A stretch of DNA of 64,000 nt. Source: Turritopsis dohrnii (taxonomy: Eukaryota; Cnidaria; Hydrozoa; Anthoathecata; Oceaniidae). The notes under the pieces were generated by a model, which saw only the letters and a program-made list of their open reading frames with translations, did not search any database and was not told the origin of the DNA. The translations under genes were made by a program, and so were the position numbers. The stretch covers positions 52,630 to 116,629 of the forward strand of contig BQMF02000771.1 in assembly GCA_027922465.2 (NCBI GenBank), given 5' to 3'. Below are positions 1 through 12,814 of the stretch, one piece after another; the stretch's first letter is position 1; every line of letters starts with the position of its first letter.

Positions 1-528
1 TCGATCTGATTAAAATAGATTAAAAGAAATGGATTAAAACAAATTAAGACAACTATTATGACAAAAGCAAAAAAAAAATTTTGTATCATGGTTAAAAACC
101 TATTGGTTTTTAAACATTTTGATTGCTCGAAAAAATGTTCACCCGTCTCAGGCGGTCAGGCAAGTATACGTTAGGATACACTGGTAAACCGCACGTTCTG
201 CCACTGCTGCTTTATGTCCAAAACGTTTAATCAGTTAGTTTCTTTGTATTTAGTTGATGTATTGTTTTCAAAGCCAAGTCAACGTGGAATATAAAACTAA
301 CAATAATAATAAAAACAATACGTTATTCCTATTAGTTCATCAGCCAAAAAAAGTCACGTTCGATTGGGATTGCAATGTATTTGCTCTGACCTCACGTAGC
401 ACACAAAAAAAGAAATTATTTCGCTCACAACTCACCATCTACCATTTTGCGTGACTTACAAACAAACAAACAAACAGACAAACAAACAGACAGACAGACA
501 GACAGAGAATTGGCTATTAATATATAGA
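1..528 (-). mobile_element. Helitron, 5' terminal part (non-autonomous)
   Basis: Read on the minus strand, the element starts at 528 with TCTATATATTAATAGCC, runs through a TCTG/TTTG-rich stretch and the motif CGCAAAATGGTAGAT, and leaves the window at base 1. The same terminus and interior occur on the + strand at 13822-14658 and 57384 onward, where complete 3' ends are visible (a GCCGCC/GGCGGC hairpin followed by CTAG). A 5' TC, a 3' hairpin plus CTAG and insertion next to a T are the known hallmarks of Helitrons. There is no coding capacity here. Confidence 0.75.
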
Positions 529-699
529 AGTAAATGCACTTATACGTTACCCCCTGATTTTTCATGAATTTCTAATTTTCCTATTCTGTCAAAGAAAGTC
601 AACTCAAGCTAATTTGAAAAAGACTTTAAGGCATGTAGAACTACTACATTGCATTGTTTCAGCCTCAATGCTTTCATTTTGTATAAAAATATGGAAATT

Positions 700-952
700 T
701 GTGATAGACGCCTTTCTTTTTAAATTTTAAACTAACAGTTGGAAACTTCGTCTTTATTGGCGATGATCTTGAAGTTTAATTTTGTATATTTTTTATCGAT
801 GTTTATATTTGGTTTATATTTACGAAAAAGAAGAGTTTCACAAAAATTCAATAGACGCCCCCCTCTTTTAAACTTCCCTTCGAATAGACGCCCCCTAAAA
901 ATTCAAAAAATTTAATAAACACCCCGGTTGTCTAATCGAAGTATTACGGTAA
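700..952. repeat. Fragment of a CGCCCC-rich TIR-type repeat
   Basis: It contains repeated TAGACGCCCCC-like blocks and ends with ATTACGGTA. The complete element at 26708-27100 ends in ATACGGTA next to similar AAGCGCC blocks, and 38040-38150 has another related block. I read this as one end of an old non-autonomous DNA element. The class is not recognisable. Confidence 0.4.
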
Positions 953-966
953 GTGTTACATTGAAT

Positions 967-1614
967 CATGGACGTATAAAAAGAGAAGGACTTACAACTT
1001 TTATAAATCTATTCAAACAAGCTCGCCTTGCTTTATTGAAATTTTGACAAAAGCAGTTTTGAAACTCCCTCAAGTACTGTTAAAAATACATGTTTCCATT
1101 GGCTTCCACACTAGCAGCCTTTTGTTATAAACACGAAAACTGTTGAAAAACACCAAAACTAAAAGTATGATTCCTTAGGAGTTCCTAAAGCTTCAGACTT
1201 GAAACTTTCAGAAAAGATAGATAAACTATCTCTCTGTTTTGTGTAGCATAGGCATTTTTGAGGCGCAAATATTAACTTCATAACATGCAGAGACGCTGTG
1301 CCATGATTTTCTTCTATTTTCACTGGTAACATCTTCTAGCAAACTCACCGACATTTTAAAAACGATTAAATATCGTCGTCTGTGGCTTTGAATAATGAAT
1401 AAAAGTGTTTTGAAAGCTAATGAGTCTTAATTCCTCTGATATTTCAGTTTTCCGCGTTGGATTGGCACGTAAATAATCGTTCGTCTCAACAAAAATCCAG
1501 TGAAATGCGAGACGCGCTTTGGTATGAAAGGGATGCCGACACAATGGATTTTAACAATAGAATTGAATAGCTATTGAAATGAGTTGTGAGTCCTTCTCTT
1601 TTTATACGTCCATG
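967..1614. mobile_element. MITE-like element with about 32-bp TIRs
   Basis: The left end CATGGACGTATAAAAAGAGA (from 967) returns as its reverse complement at the right end (TCTCTTTTTATACGTCCATG, up to 1614). The match extends about 12 bases further inward as AGGACTTACAAC / GTTGTGAGTCCT. There is no credible ORF between the ends. Size and structure fit a non-autonomous cut-and-paste element. Confidence 0.7.
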
Positions 1615-1824
1615 TTTCATCCAAACAACTTATAGCTACGCACGATGTTTTAGTATTTATAAATTATCTACGATCTGTGTATCCAACTTCCTGAAAATTC
1701 AAAAAGTTCGGACATAAGAGTTAGCTTATCACTGAGCTTAGATTTATGATAGCGATCATCAAAATTTAAAACGTCACCGAAGCATTCAACCGTGTTTGTA
1801 GATGAATGTTGTGAACAAACCATA

Positions 1825-2905
1825 AATGTAAAGTATTTTTTCACAACATATGGCGCCTCATGTCCGCACATGAATTATAAAACTTTTATACTTAGATCGC
1901 AAGTATAACAAAAGATGATCATTCAACCAAACCGAAAGTGCACTGACCCAAAACAAAGACCTTGCCAACTAAAAAAGATGACGTGCAGAGAGTTTTGTTG
2001 ATTCAGTAGTTGCGCAGGGTGGAGAAATAATATATATACTACTTCTCATATATCATATGATCTGTAAAATCAACAGCAGTTTTGTACGTTTTAGTAATAT
2101 TCAGTCGTTTTATTGCTCGCTGTGAATTGTATTGGGAAGTATAACATTTTATAAAGTTCGTTTGAAGTATCCATCGATGACAGTTTGGTTGCAGCAAAGT
2201 GTTTGGCAGGTTTGTAAATTGATATTTCTTACTTCTACAATGCTGTTTTGTTGTTTTTAAGGTTTTCACTGTTCTTGCAGCCATTATGTTTTCTAGCTTA
2301 AAAACAATTACGTATTCAGAGCCAGTTGAAATCTGACATTAAGGTGGTCGTTAAAAGCAGTTGTGAAAATTCAGGGCTACGTCTTGATATCTAGATCTAG
2401 CAAGTAGTTCTCACTATTATGAACGCAATAGACTGAAAATAAGCCGACCCAAGGCTGAACAAATTTTACAATACAAATTTAATGAGTAGTGTGTGGCAAA
2501 AAACGGTGACAATAAATCAAAAGTAACTTGCAATATGTAAATCATATAGATCTAAACTTAAACACAAAGTCTACACAAAACTTTGTTACTTATCCCTAAA
2601 ACCCAAGGCTTAACTAGAAATAACAGAAAGTATTTGCTACAAACAATAGACATATGCAAGATGCGTCAACTGTAACCATGGATACGTATGTTGTATCAAA
2701 ATAGGTTGTATTATGTAAGAGCTAAAAGTTAAAAAAAATAAACTTTTTCGAAAAAAAATTACAGTGAAGGCTTAGCTAGAAATAACTGAAAGTGTTTGCT
2801 TGAACTAAATCAAATATGCAAAGTATGTGAACCGTTGCCATGGATACGTAGTTGTATCAAAACAAAAGGTATTGTGTATGAGCCATAGAAAAAATCTATA
2901 ATGCA
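1825..2905. repeat. Upstream segment of the duplicated gene unit, copy 1
   Basis: This segment matches 56187-57105 along nearly its full length, with only point changes and small indels; both contain CATATGGCGCCTCATGT and AACCGAAAGTGCACTGAC. Inside it, 2590-2715 and 2755-2885 are an imperfect tandem pair (GAAGGCTTARCTAGAAATAAC). In the second unit the two halves are separated by inserted Helitrons (57.1-59.7 kb). I see no ORF. It may be promoter or 5' flank of the duplicated gene, but nothing in it proves that. Confidence 0.7.
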
Positions 2906-2934
2906 TCAAGTAAAGAAAATAAAATGCTATTTGT

Positions 2935-3251
2935 TATGGTGATTTTAACTTAAACTGTTTAAACTATCAGAAAGACAAAACAGTCACTGATTTTTGTAAT
3001 AATGCTTTTTCTCACAGCATATTACCATTGATAAATTAACATAAGAGAGTTACGCAAGAATCAGCCACACTTATCGATAATATCTTCACAAACCGTCTCT
3101 ATGACAAATCTTTAACTAAAGGCATAATAAAATCAGATATATCCGATCACTTTCCCATATTCGTCTCGTTCAACTACTCCATTCAAAATAAAAATTCCGT
3201 ACAAATAATAAAACGTCTCTATAAGAAATCCTCTAGAATTAATTTCAAACA
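2935..3251 (+). pseudogene. LINE endonuclease C-terminal fragment
   Basis: Conceptual translation from about 3050 reads ATLIDNIFTNRLYDKSLTKG and then IIKSDISDHFPIFVSFNY. The SDHFPIF motif is the end of an apurinic/apyrimidinic-type endonuclease (EEP fold) of non-LTR retrotransposons. It lies just upstream of the matching reverse transcriptase (5440-7366), and a 1.9-kb repeat is inserted between them. A stop codon interrupts the frame just before this stretch and the upstream part is lost, so the element cannot make an intact protein. Confidence 0.75.
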
Positions 3252-5153
3252 AGATTCGCAAAAATGCGACTATATATTTCCCCAAAGTTGCGAAACTTTT
3301 GTCAATTATTGTGTGTACATTGATAACCATAAGAAAAATGTATCAACAAGTAATAACAATAACTACCATCAATGTCATGCTCAGATAAAAATGTTGTCCT
3401 TACTAATCAGGGTGGAATTGAATTTAATACCACAAAAGAAGTTATTTTGAACTTATTAAGAAATGAAGATGTTCATGGTCAAATGATAAGGTTGCTCTTA
3501 TAAATTTTGCTGAGTAATACTTTCCCTTAAACAACTAAGTATCAACAATCGCACCAATGTGTAAGGCGATTAATAAACATAAGCATAATAAACATATGAT
3601 TGTTGCAGAAGCTTGACATCCTTTATACCATAAAATCACGACAAAACAATGTAATTCAACAGAAGACACTTGCACTTGCTATTTGTAACTCAGATAAAAC
3701 TATCTTACAACATTATACAATCAAATTTGTATACAGATTTACAAAAGAAGAAAAGAATACTTTGAGTTAGACATATAAGCAAGTAACTATAACCATAAGA
3801 AAGATATTGGCAAAGAACTCAATACCAGTTGGTAGAGTCCAAGTAAATTATTCATTTATTTAAAATTTAAAAACATAAAAATATGTGACTTTAAGTTTCA
3901 TGCATATCACAATCATCAGATGTATAAAATATAGATGTATAAAATTTTAAATAAATGAATAAGCAAATAACTATCAAAAGCACTTAAAAGCCCTTCAAAT
4001 TAGCACTTCAAATTTGGACAGAAGTGACAATTTATAAAATTAAATTCAAGTATTCGGAATAAACATCTCTGTTCAAAAAAATATGTGCACACCCATTATT
4101 TATTATATATTTGATAAATATATGTAAATCCCAAATGAAAAAAACAACAGATTTCGGTAATGAAAATAGACTACACATACATAACCAAATCACTACAAAG
4201 CTGAAAGTAGACGTTCGTGTTCTGGCTTGATTTAATTTACAGATTGTTTGTTGGATTATGCTTTAATTTATATACGTTTGTTGTTTGTGTAAGGAAAATT
4301 GACAGTATACCAATTTTTACTAAAACATCATATATATACAGTATCAAAACAGTATAGGTGATCATGGAATTAATCCATAATAAATTATGTTTCTGTTGTC
4401 AGATTAAATGACTATCTAGGGAAGAACATTTTTCGACCACAGATTCTTTCAAGTTAATTGTGTCTCAATCTTGTCTGCTAAAATATTATACGCAATTGGT
4501 TTTCTGACGTTCTTATTGCGACATCACATTTTTACTTGCTGTTTTTTTATATAATGTACTTTCTGAATTAACTGGTTGAACTGGTTGTTTTCCACATAAA
4601 AGGTTTCCTTTTATAGCTGTATATACATCATATGTGTGTTTTCAGTTCACATTATATCAGGACGTAAAATAAAAATAAATATTCAGCCTGTATTGATAAT
4701 GAATTTTCGCCTTTGCACTGAAATCGCAGCTTCAATGTTCCAAGCATTTAATTACCAATCATCATCATCATACACATAGCATTTTTGTCATCAACAAAAC
4801 AAAAGCAAAACAATATTTTTCTGTTTTCTACACGTTTCTTCAAAAGTTTTTACGAAACCTTTTAAGTCAATACTGAACTAAAACGATTTATTTCCATCAT
4901 TTAACGTTGAATTCTCTTGAATCATTTTAAAAGCTAGTGGAAAAAACAAAAATCTTCTACAGCCCATTCGCACTGACTGAAAAAACATGGCGTGCTACTT
5001 GACTGTAGACTAGCCTCTATTCTTATCTACTTTGGTGGCTAGGCGAAAATTCCATTCTGAACCGCGGCTATAAAAGTGAACGGAGAAGAAGAAGGAGAAG
5101 AAGGAAACTGCCGGTTTTAACATATATTTCGCCCTATGGGGAAATATATAAAA
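3252..5153. mobile_element. 1.9-kb repeat with short inverted ends, copy 1
   Basis: It is nearly identical over most of its length to 39270-41555. The left end has a TCGCAAAAATGCGA hairpin and TATATATTTCCCC; the right end has GGGGAAATATATA, its inverted match. It interrupts the LINE, so it behaves like an inserted non-autonomous element. No ORF of note. The right 150 bp of both copies keep the sequence GGCTATAAAAGTGAACGGAG followed by an AGAAGA-rich run. Confidence 0.65.
5069..5076 (+). promoter_or_regulatory. TATA-like box near right end of repeat
   Basis: TATAAAAG lies within GCGGCTATAAAAGTG and is conserved at 41469-41476 in the other copy. Its setting (GC-rich upstream flank, purine-rich downstream) resembles a core promoter pointing out of the element. 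Activity is an inference. Confidence 0.3.
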
Positions 5154-5439
5154 AGATGAAACTTTTTTGTCAATTATAAGAAATTTGTTTTTGCCTTTCC
5201 TCATAATTGAAAATCATGTTGAAATTATAGATTTTGAGTGCTTTCATAGGCAATCTAGAGGTAGTATTTTTCAAAAGTTTTCTTGGCGCATCAGCCCCAA
5301 CCATGGTGGGACCTCTTTCGATAATAGAAATTTATTGAGCCCCCTAACTCAAAATGTCTTGCTACGTCCCTGCAGTCACCATGGATCTCAAGAGGCCTCA
5401 AATCATCCTCCAAAAGAAAGCAAAAACTTTACGTAAAAT

Positions 5440-7366
5440 ATCTTAAAAGCAAAACAGAACACGCACAAAATGAATACAAAGCCTACCAAAACCTATTTGA
5501 AAAACTGAAACGAAAAGCTAAAACAAACTACTATAAAAATAAAATTGACATGTATATATATAACAGCAAAAAAAACTTGGGAATTAATGAACGAAATGAT
5601 CGGAAATTGTCAGACAAACTCAAATTCTTTACCAAATATGATTGAAACGGATGACGGAACCCTTTATGATAAAAAAGAAATCGCAGAAAAATTCAATTCC
5701 TTTTTTGCAAATATAGGCCCAAAATTAGCAGAAAAGATTCCAATAAAAAATAAAACATTTGAAGATTATCTGAAAGAAACTGATTCAAGATTAGAAAATA
5801 AAGACATTACTCTTCACGAATTTGAACTTGCCTATAAGAGCTTAAGTAGAAACAAGGCAACTGGGACCGATGGCATAAGTGGTGATATAATCTTAGACGT
5901 GTATGAACAGATAAGGAAGCCATTATATAATATTTTCAAAAATTGCTTCAACGAAGGAGTTTTTCCCGAGCCCTTAAAGATAGCAAAAATTATACCTAGC
6001 TTCAAAACAGGTGACAAAACAACTATAAACAACTATAGACCTATATCTGTACTGCCAGCTTTTTCAAAGATTTTAGAAAGAATCCTATATAATAGAATTT
6101 ACGATCATCTAACCTCAAAAGATTTACTCTTCTATAAACAATTTGGATTTCAGAAAAATGTATCTACAGAGCATGCAATACTTCAACTGGTTAATGACAT
6201 CACTGAATCTTTTAACAATGGAAAATATACACTTGGAATATTCATTGATTTGTCAAAAGCATTTGACACAGTCGATTATAAAATTTTGCTTAAATAACTC
6301 AAATACTATGGCATTAGGGGAAATTCATACAATATTTTGAAACATTACCTTACAAATCGAAGACAACATGTGACTTATGGTAGCAATAACATCACTAAAG
6401 CATTAAACATGACATGCGGAGTACCCCAGGGCTCAATATTAGGTTCTTTACTATTTTTGATATATGTAAACGATTTTATAAACTGTTCGTCAATACTGAA
6501 ACCAGTTATGTTTGCTGACGATACTAATCTGTTCCTTTCAGACAATGATATTCCTAAACTTTTTAATAACATGAACAAAGAATTAAAAGATGTTGCCTTC
6601 TGGTTTCAGGTAAATAAATTATCTTTAAATGCTAAGAAAACAAACTTTACACTTTTCCACACTTCCAAGAAAAAAAAATGCAATAGAACTAAATCTTTCA
6701 CTACTAGAAATAAATAACACAAAAATAACCAGACAAACAGTCACAAAGTTTCTTGGAATTTACGTAGATGACAATCTGACATGGACGAATCAAATTGAGT
6801 ACGTGCACTCAAAAGTATCCAAAGGAATTGGCGCATTATATAAAGCTAAAACCATTTTGAACAAACATCTGTTAAAGCAACTTTATTATTCTTTTGTACA
6901 TAGTCACTTAAGCTATGCAAATGTAATATGGGTTAGCACACAAAAAAGTAAACTAACATCTCTTTTTAAACGTCAGAAGCATGCCATCAGAGTTATACAC
7001 AATAAAGATCGTTTTACTCATACAAAGCCTCTCTTTGCAGAATCCTCCATACCAACGCTATACGAACTTAACATTTTCCAAACTCTAATTTTTATGTTAA
7101 AGTGCAAAACGAAGCAATCACCATCTGTTTTTCATAGTCTTTACACACTCAAACCCCAAAAGAAATATACAATTCGAAATTCAAGAATTTTGCTTAAGCC
7201 GATGTTCAAAAATAAGCTCAGTCAATTTAATATTTCATATCGTGGACCACACTTGTGGAATGCTCTCGTTTCATCATCGAATTCTCTTTCAGATATTGGA
7301 TATGTTCCTCAATTTAAGAAATTATTAAAAACAATCAAATTTGAAAATATCCTTCAATATTTTTGA
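5440..7366 (+). pseudogene. Non-LTR retrotransposon reverse transcriptase (CR1/Jockey-like), frameshifted
   Basis: Three frames together give one reverse transcriptase. The first piece (to 6297) has the fingers motif NYRPISVLPAFSKILERI and the palm motif A FIDLSKAFDTVDYKI. The second (6337-6717) has GVPQGSILGSLLFLIYVNDF and the catalytic FADDTNLF. The third (6640-7366) has KFLGIYVDDNLTWTNQIE and a C-terminal tail typical of cnidarian and other metazoan LINEs without RNase H. A TAA follows ILLK at 6295-6297, and a further frameshift falls in the A-run near 6670. Its product would copy element RNA into DNA at the target nick. Because of the stop, the frameshift and the split endonuclease, this copy is dead. 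The clade (CR1, L2 or Jockey-like) is judged from motif style only. Confidence 0.9.
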
Positions 7367-7527
7367 TCAATTTTCAAGTCAAGTCTAGATATATACTTAT
7401 TCCCTTTTAACATTTTGATACAATTGTAAGATTGTAACAATTACGCCGTGTAGTCACTCGGTTCTCGGCGATAAGATCATTCATGATCTTCTACGAGTTT
7501 CCCGTGTTACTTGAAACAATATGTACA

Positions 7528-8170
7528 CCCAGCGGGCACAAGACGTCTTTGAGACGTCTCATTTTAATCGTAAAATGGTCGTTTGCTTTCCAGATCATTT
7601 TGCGACGTCGTAGGGATGTCTGAAACGGGACGTCGCAGTTGGGATCCTTTTACGACGTTTTTAGGACGTCTTTATACGGATTGAATAACGACCTTCGAAA
7701 CAATTATAAACTTAAGATCATTTTGGGACGTCGTAGGGACGTCTGAAACGGGACGTCGCATTTGGGATCCTTTTACGACGTTTTTGGGACGTCCTTATAC
7801 GGATTGAATAACGATCTTCGAAACAATTATAAACTTTCAAAAGCAATCAGTCTGTATAGAATGATTTATTGTAAATGTTTTTAAACGTCTTGACAACAAG
7901 CAGCGGTGGCATAACGGTTACGAGTTCGGCTGGCACGCCAGAGGTTCCAGGTTCGAGTCTGCCTGTGGCCTATTACAGTTTTTAAAAGAGTAAATTTCAT
8001 AATCCTGCGACGTCGTTACGATGTCGTTGGGATGTCATTGAGACGTCTCAATGAAGATGTAATTGGGACGTCTTTTGAGATTCCCACTTCGCGACCATTT
8101 TGCGACGTCTTAGGGACGTCTTGAAAAGACGTCTTTACGACGTCTTTACGACGTCTTTGTGCCCGCTGGG
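7528..8170. mobile_element. GACGTC-rich TIR element, 643 bp
   Basis: The ends are perfect mirror images over their outer part: CCCAGCGGGCACAAGACGTC at the left and GACGTCTTTGTGCCCGCTGGG at the right, the latter with one extra T. The interior holds many ACGTC/GACGT units, including a near-identical duplicated block (7590-7690 and 7720-7820). A tRNA-like segment lies at 7900-7972. The element at 50761-51995 has the same terminal design (CCCAGCTGGC, repeated AAGACGTC). It is a non-autonomous DNA transposon; superfamily not assigned. Confidence 0.75.
7900..7972 (+). repeat. tRNA-like segment (SINE head) inside the TIR element
   Basis: It contains an A-box-like TGGCATAACGGT and a B-box GGTTCGAGTCT at the spacing of a tRNA gene. 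The anticodon arm does not fold into a clean 5-bp stem with a 7-base loop, so it is more likely a tRNA-derived sequence than a working tRNA. Its place inside a DNA transposon is unusual. Confidence 0.5.
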
Positions 8171-8984
8171 CAAGGACGATCCATATTTCAGATAGTTTAT
8201 GTAAACATTCTTATATATCTACTATATATATGATAAAAACTATATTTAATTGAAAATTTTTACAGTTACGCACTTGTAATGTTTCTTAACTAAAAATATA
8301 TCAATCAATCAATCAATCAATCAAAAAAAACTTTTCGAAAAAAATCAAAGCGAAAAGCCAAACTTTAATTGATTTCTTTAAAAATCTAATCTTTAAAACG
8401 TGCGTGTAACGGCTGGCTGCTGTCAGAGTGTCGCTCCCGTCAAATTCGAAATTCGAAATCCATTGGTTCATACAAGCGCCGTCTCAATGTTGATTGGTGC
8501 ACAAAGCGCCACCATTACACGAAAGGGTGTTTATTAACTTTAATATTGCTAGTTTATTGGCTAAAATTTCCGCCATGTGATCATCCGGTTTTTTTTCGAC
8601 TTTCTTTTGCGTGCCGTTCGCATAATGGTGTACTTTCAGCGTGACCGAAGAAGCCCACTTAGATTTCCAAAAGTTAATTGATCAATGTGGAATAAATTTA
8701 AGATTTACACTTCCAAAACCACAAGTAAAGGCTAAAAATTTATAATTATAATTATATAATTGTAGTTGGAAAGAAGATTTTTTGAGCTTTCCAAAAATAT
8801 AAGTTGTTACTAGTAACCCGTGTAAAATTTTTTACAGGTTTAAATCGATGTGAGCTGAACAGAGAGAAAGGCTTAGTATAATGAATGTTAGTATGATAAA
8901 GTTCCTCAATTGTTTGGAATGTAGAATGTTTAGAATGTAGTATCCCGTGTAGAACAGCGTGTAGAACACGGGTTTTAATACACC

Positions 8985-9451
8985 TTTCCCGAATTTCTGT
9001 TTAAACACCGTGTAATGGCCTAGCTTCTAAGTTTCGCCTCGTTTCTATGTTCTTTATTGTTTTTCTAATTGCATAATGTTCTCAGTAAGTAATAGTAATA
9101 AAAGTAATAGTAAAAAACTTTTACACAAGTGAAATTCTGCGACAGAACGCATACTGAACATGGGTGGCGAGCGACGCCGCCTTGGCTATCCTAGATTGTA
9201 ATGTTATTCAATGTTTGGTTTTGTATGTCTGGGTAAACGGTTCTGTGCGGTTTTTTACATTAAAGTTACTTCTCTTCTGCGTATGAATATATATTCTGAG
9301 CCATGTTGCTATTTGTTTCTGTTTTAAATTTTCTGAATGTAAGAAATGAATTAAAAAATTAATGCCTGAAAAGAAACTTTTGCAAGAGTTAAATTCTGCG
9401 GCACAACGCATACTGAACATGGGTGGCGAGCAACACCGCCTGGGTGGCTAG
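8985..9451 (+). mobile_element. Two Helitron-like 3' ends in tandem
   Basis: Two related segments, 9127-9194 and 9380-9451, share AACGCATACTGAACATGGG and a GC-rich hairpin. They end in CTAG at 9191-9194 and 9448-9451. Directly after the second, at 9452, comes TCTATATACTAATCACGAG, which looks like the 5' terminus of another Helitron. This suggests head-to-tail insertion. No transposase is encoded here. Confidence 0.5.
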
Positions 9452-10475
9452 TCTATATACTAATCACGAGTGTGCATCCGCTTTTTTCACGATTTCACTC
9501 TCTAAAATTTCGGGTCGTTTTTGCGGTCACTTATTCATAATGGAGTGTCAGACCATGGCGGTTAATATTTTTCTACGATTAGTATAGGGGAAAACATTGC
9601 ATTGCATTGCATTTAAATGTTTCAAATGTTTTGATTATTCGCGAGATCAAGAAACAATAGACAACAACAAAAGTATTGCGCGAAGATTTATTAATGTTTT
9701 TAGGGTAAGTACGCTTTAGAACTTTTTTGTTTGTTTGTTTTTCTTATAGTATTAATAGGGTTTCTGCGTCATTACTTTTCAAATAATACGCGATTGAAGA
9801 AATGAATATCATGGTTTTTAATCATGACGGTCTGGGTTCGTAAAGAAAATCGCAATTGTTTTTATTCACATTTCGACACTTTTACGACTTTCGCGTTTGG
9901 CTTTTATTTACATTGGGGTGTGGATTCCATGAACAGTTACAGCGATTTTAATCTTTTTGTTGTTTATATACCTGTACGCACAATTTATTTTTACTACTGC
10001 ATATATCCTATCGTTTATTACGAATATTTTGATGTGTTTCAGATCTTCTGATTAAAACGTTTTTCTGTTCATAACTCCAGTGCTGAACTAAATATGTTTC
10101 AGCCGGAATACCTAGAGATTTTTTAATTAAAAGAGTGAGGAGTGCTTTTTTCTGTATTGACGTTTAGATATTTTTTAATCATGGGGGAACCATTGCATTG
10201 CATCTTCAATTTATACAATTTATGTAAAAAGTGAAAAAAAGTGGACGCACAACGCATATTTTTTTTGATGAATATACCTTTCCCGAATTTCTGTTTAAAC
10301 ACCGTGTTATGACCTAGCTTCTAAGTTTCACCTCTTTTTCAAACTCTTAATTACTTCTAATTATTCCAATGGGGAACTGAAAAAACGAGTAACTATTACT
10401 TACTGAGAACATTATGCAATTAGAAAAACATTAAAGAACATAGAAACGAGGCGAAACTTAGAAGCTAGGCCATAA
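8985..10475. repeat. Dispersed repeat in direct and inverted copies
   Basis: A block with TTTCCCGAATTTCTGTTTAA and GGCCTAGCTTCTAAGTTTCG at 8985-9095 recurs in direct orientation at 10266-10340. It recurs inverted at 10395-10475 (CGAAACTTAGAAGCTAGGCC). The three copies suggest an old element with terminal duplications; class unknown. Confidence 0.5.
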
Positions 10476-10479
10476 CAAA

Positions 10480-12780
10480 AAAAAGGAAATTCAAGTACGC
10501 ATTAATCCTAAAAACAATAACTAAGAACAAAAATTTACACGGAAGATAAAAAGTCACAAATAAAATCATAAAGCCAAAGTTATATACCTAGGCATAGTAC
10601 TAAACGATTACCATAACACAAAATATACATAAACGCGATAAAATATAAACTTAAGAAAAATAAAGCAATACAACACTTATTTTTTGTAGGATAGTTTCAT
10701 TGCACAGTCATTAAAATTACATAATCCATTCTTCTCTTGAGTAACCCTCTCAAGTGGTATGCACAAAGCGAATTAGTATAATAAGATTTGTAAAAATGTA
10801 AAAAATTGTTTTAAAGGATATTAACTATTTTTTCTTTCGACACCGTTGTTAATTTTGTAATGATTAATAAAACAGACTTTTAACGAGCAATTAATTCTTT
10901 GTTTCGTTGAAACAACCGCTGTTGGTGGTGTTGTGATAAGTTTGTCACGAAATATTTTGAATAGGCACAAACTTTTCTTCATTGTGTAAACTTACCTTAA
11001 GGTTTTTATTATGATTTAATAACTTTGTATTCCCAACGCCTTGCCAAAATCTTTATAAGGAAAAAAACTTTAAGAAGGTTTTTAAAATCTTCGTGTATGA
11101 TTTTTAGAAATGAAACTTTTATGTTTCAAGTTTGTAAAAAAATATGTGTTTCCACGTATAAATGCAGTATAAATGCAGCTTTATCACGACATTTTAGTTT
11201 TTCACGACTTTCCATATCACTCGAGTCATTAACTTCTATTAAAGCAAGCGTTAATCGATCATTATTGATTTAATTGCGAGGTGTCATGGTAAAATCGATT
11301 ATATCTCCCTAAAAATTTATTTTTCTACTAAGAAGGTCAAATATTTAGAAAGCTCAAAAAATCTTCTTTCCAACGGTATAAAAACCTCATTGCATTGGTG
11401 AAAATTCGAAAAGTTATTTGTGTTTTAAATGAGTGACCAACTTTCTCGTGGACACACTGTATAGATCTTTTCATGAAATTTAGTTGAGATAATGCATGTT
11501 TGTAAATTAACATATTAATGACTTATTGTTAATGAAACTTAAGCACAAATTTCTGTTTTCAGTTATGTATGTTGATTTTTTATGTATATATATGGATGTA
11601 TTTTGCATAGTCAAATTTATGTATTCCTTTTTGTGCTTGTGATTTAGGAATTCTGTTAGGAAGATTGACTAGACATATTAAATTCATAAATTCATAATAG
11701 ATTGAATTACATGCATCATTGTTTTATCTGAATGGATTATTATATCATTAATATCATTATGTACCAACAAAATAAAGAACGTGTCATTCAAATATAATCA
11801 AGCTTATTCGTGTTTATTGGTATACAAAGTTTTGAATGATGACAACTATGTTTTTCCGTATTTTGGGAGTATACATGATCAGAAATTTAATAAAGATACA
11901 TTGTGGAAATGATTCAATCTTCTTAAATTTCAAGAATGTCATAGCCTTTCAATTTTCTTTCTTCAGCTGGGTTTGCAGAAATCTTTATGCCTGTAAGGGC
12001 ATCTTGTTTCCTGTTATAATGACCTTTCAAAAATTTAGAAATTGGTATAGGTAAAACATTTCGTGGTTTTTGGACATATGAATCTTAAAAAGTGACATTA
12101 TTACTGCCTGCAACACCTATTAAGTACTAACCAACAAAGTATTTGTGCTTAATTGTGTGGTATGTATTTTCCAAACCAGGCCTTAAAAAGTTTGGTTCTT
12201 GAGCGTTATTTCGGGGTACTATTTTGAAATTTACATTCAAATCGCAAAAGGTATCCCCTGTACTTTTGGGTTTAAAACTACGAAAATATTCTAAACCGCC
12301 CTTGAACGCCCTTTGACCAGTTTTTGGGAATAAAAGAGACAATTGAATTAGTAAAATTACGTTACTACTTGCAAAAGTACCAAATGAATCAGCTTGTAGC
12401 TCTTTTGAAGTTTACATAAATTGAAAAATTTGAATTATGTCGAAAATTTTGAAATGTCCAGATGTTAGAAAAATCAAGAAACTTGATATAAATTACGTAA
12501 AATATGTGGCCATAAAAACCAACTTGTCAACTTGGTTAAACTCAATCACGTCACACGGGTGTGTATTTTGCTGATCAGGTTAGCCTATACAGGGATCCCG
12601 AAAAGCATATATTATAACCCTGTCTTATTTTCAAGTTGCTTGCCATAGCAACGAACTCCTTAAAGAATTATCGAATACAAACAATTGCAGTGGTTTGAAT
12701 TTAAACGGATATCCCTTGTGAATGCTAGCTAGTTCAAGTAACTACAACCTATTGTATTAAAATAGCCCCATCCACTAACT
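10480..12780. other. No gene recognised
   Basis: AT-rich sequence with only short, low-complexity ORFs on either strand. 11330-11465 (ending in CTCGTGGACACACTGTATA) and 8690-8810 share a block with TTCTTTCCAACGG-type text and look like repeat debris. No exon with good splice sites was identified. Confidence 0.5.
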
Positions 12781-12814
12781 GTTGCGCCAATCTTAGGCCT
12801 AACGCGGGCTCTTG

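Larger units (their letters stand above)
7367..8326 (+). mobile_element. LINE 3' UTR and (TCAA)n tail, with nested insertion
   Basis: After the last reverse transcriptase codon there is a non-coding tail that ends in repeated ATCAATCA units (8300-8322), the simple-repeat tail typical of CR1-like elements. A GACGTC-rich element (7528-8170) is inserted in it; the sequence resumes after 8170. Confidence 0.6.

Noticed and set aside
7900..7972. Functional tRNA gene
   Set aside because: A and B boxes are present but the anticodon arm does not form, and it lies inside a TIR element.
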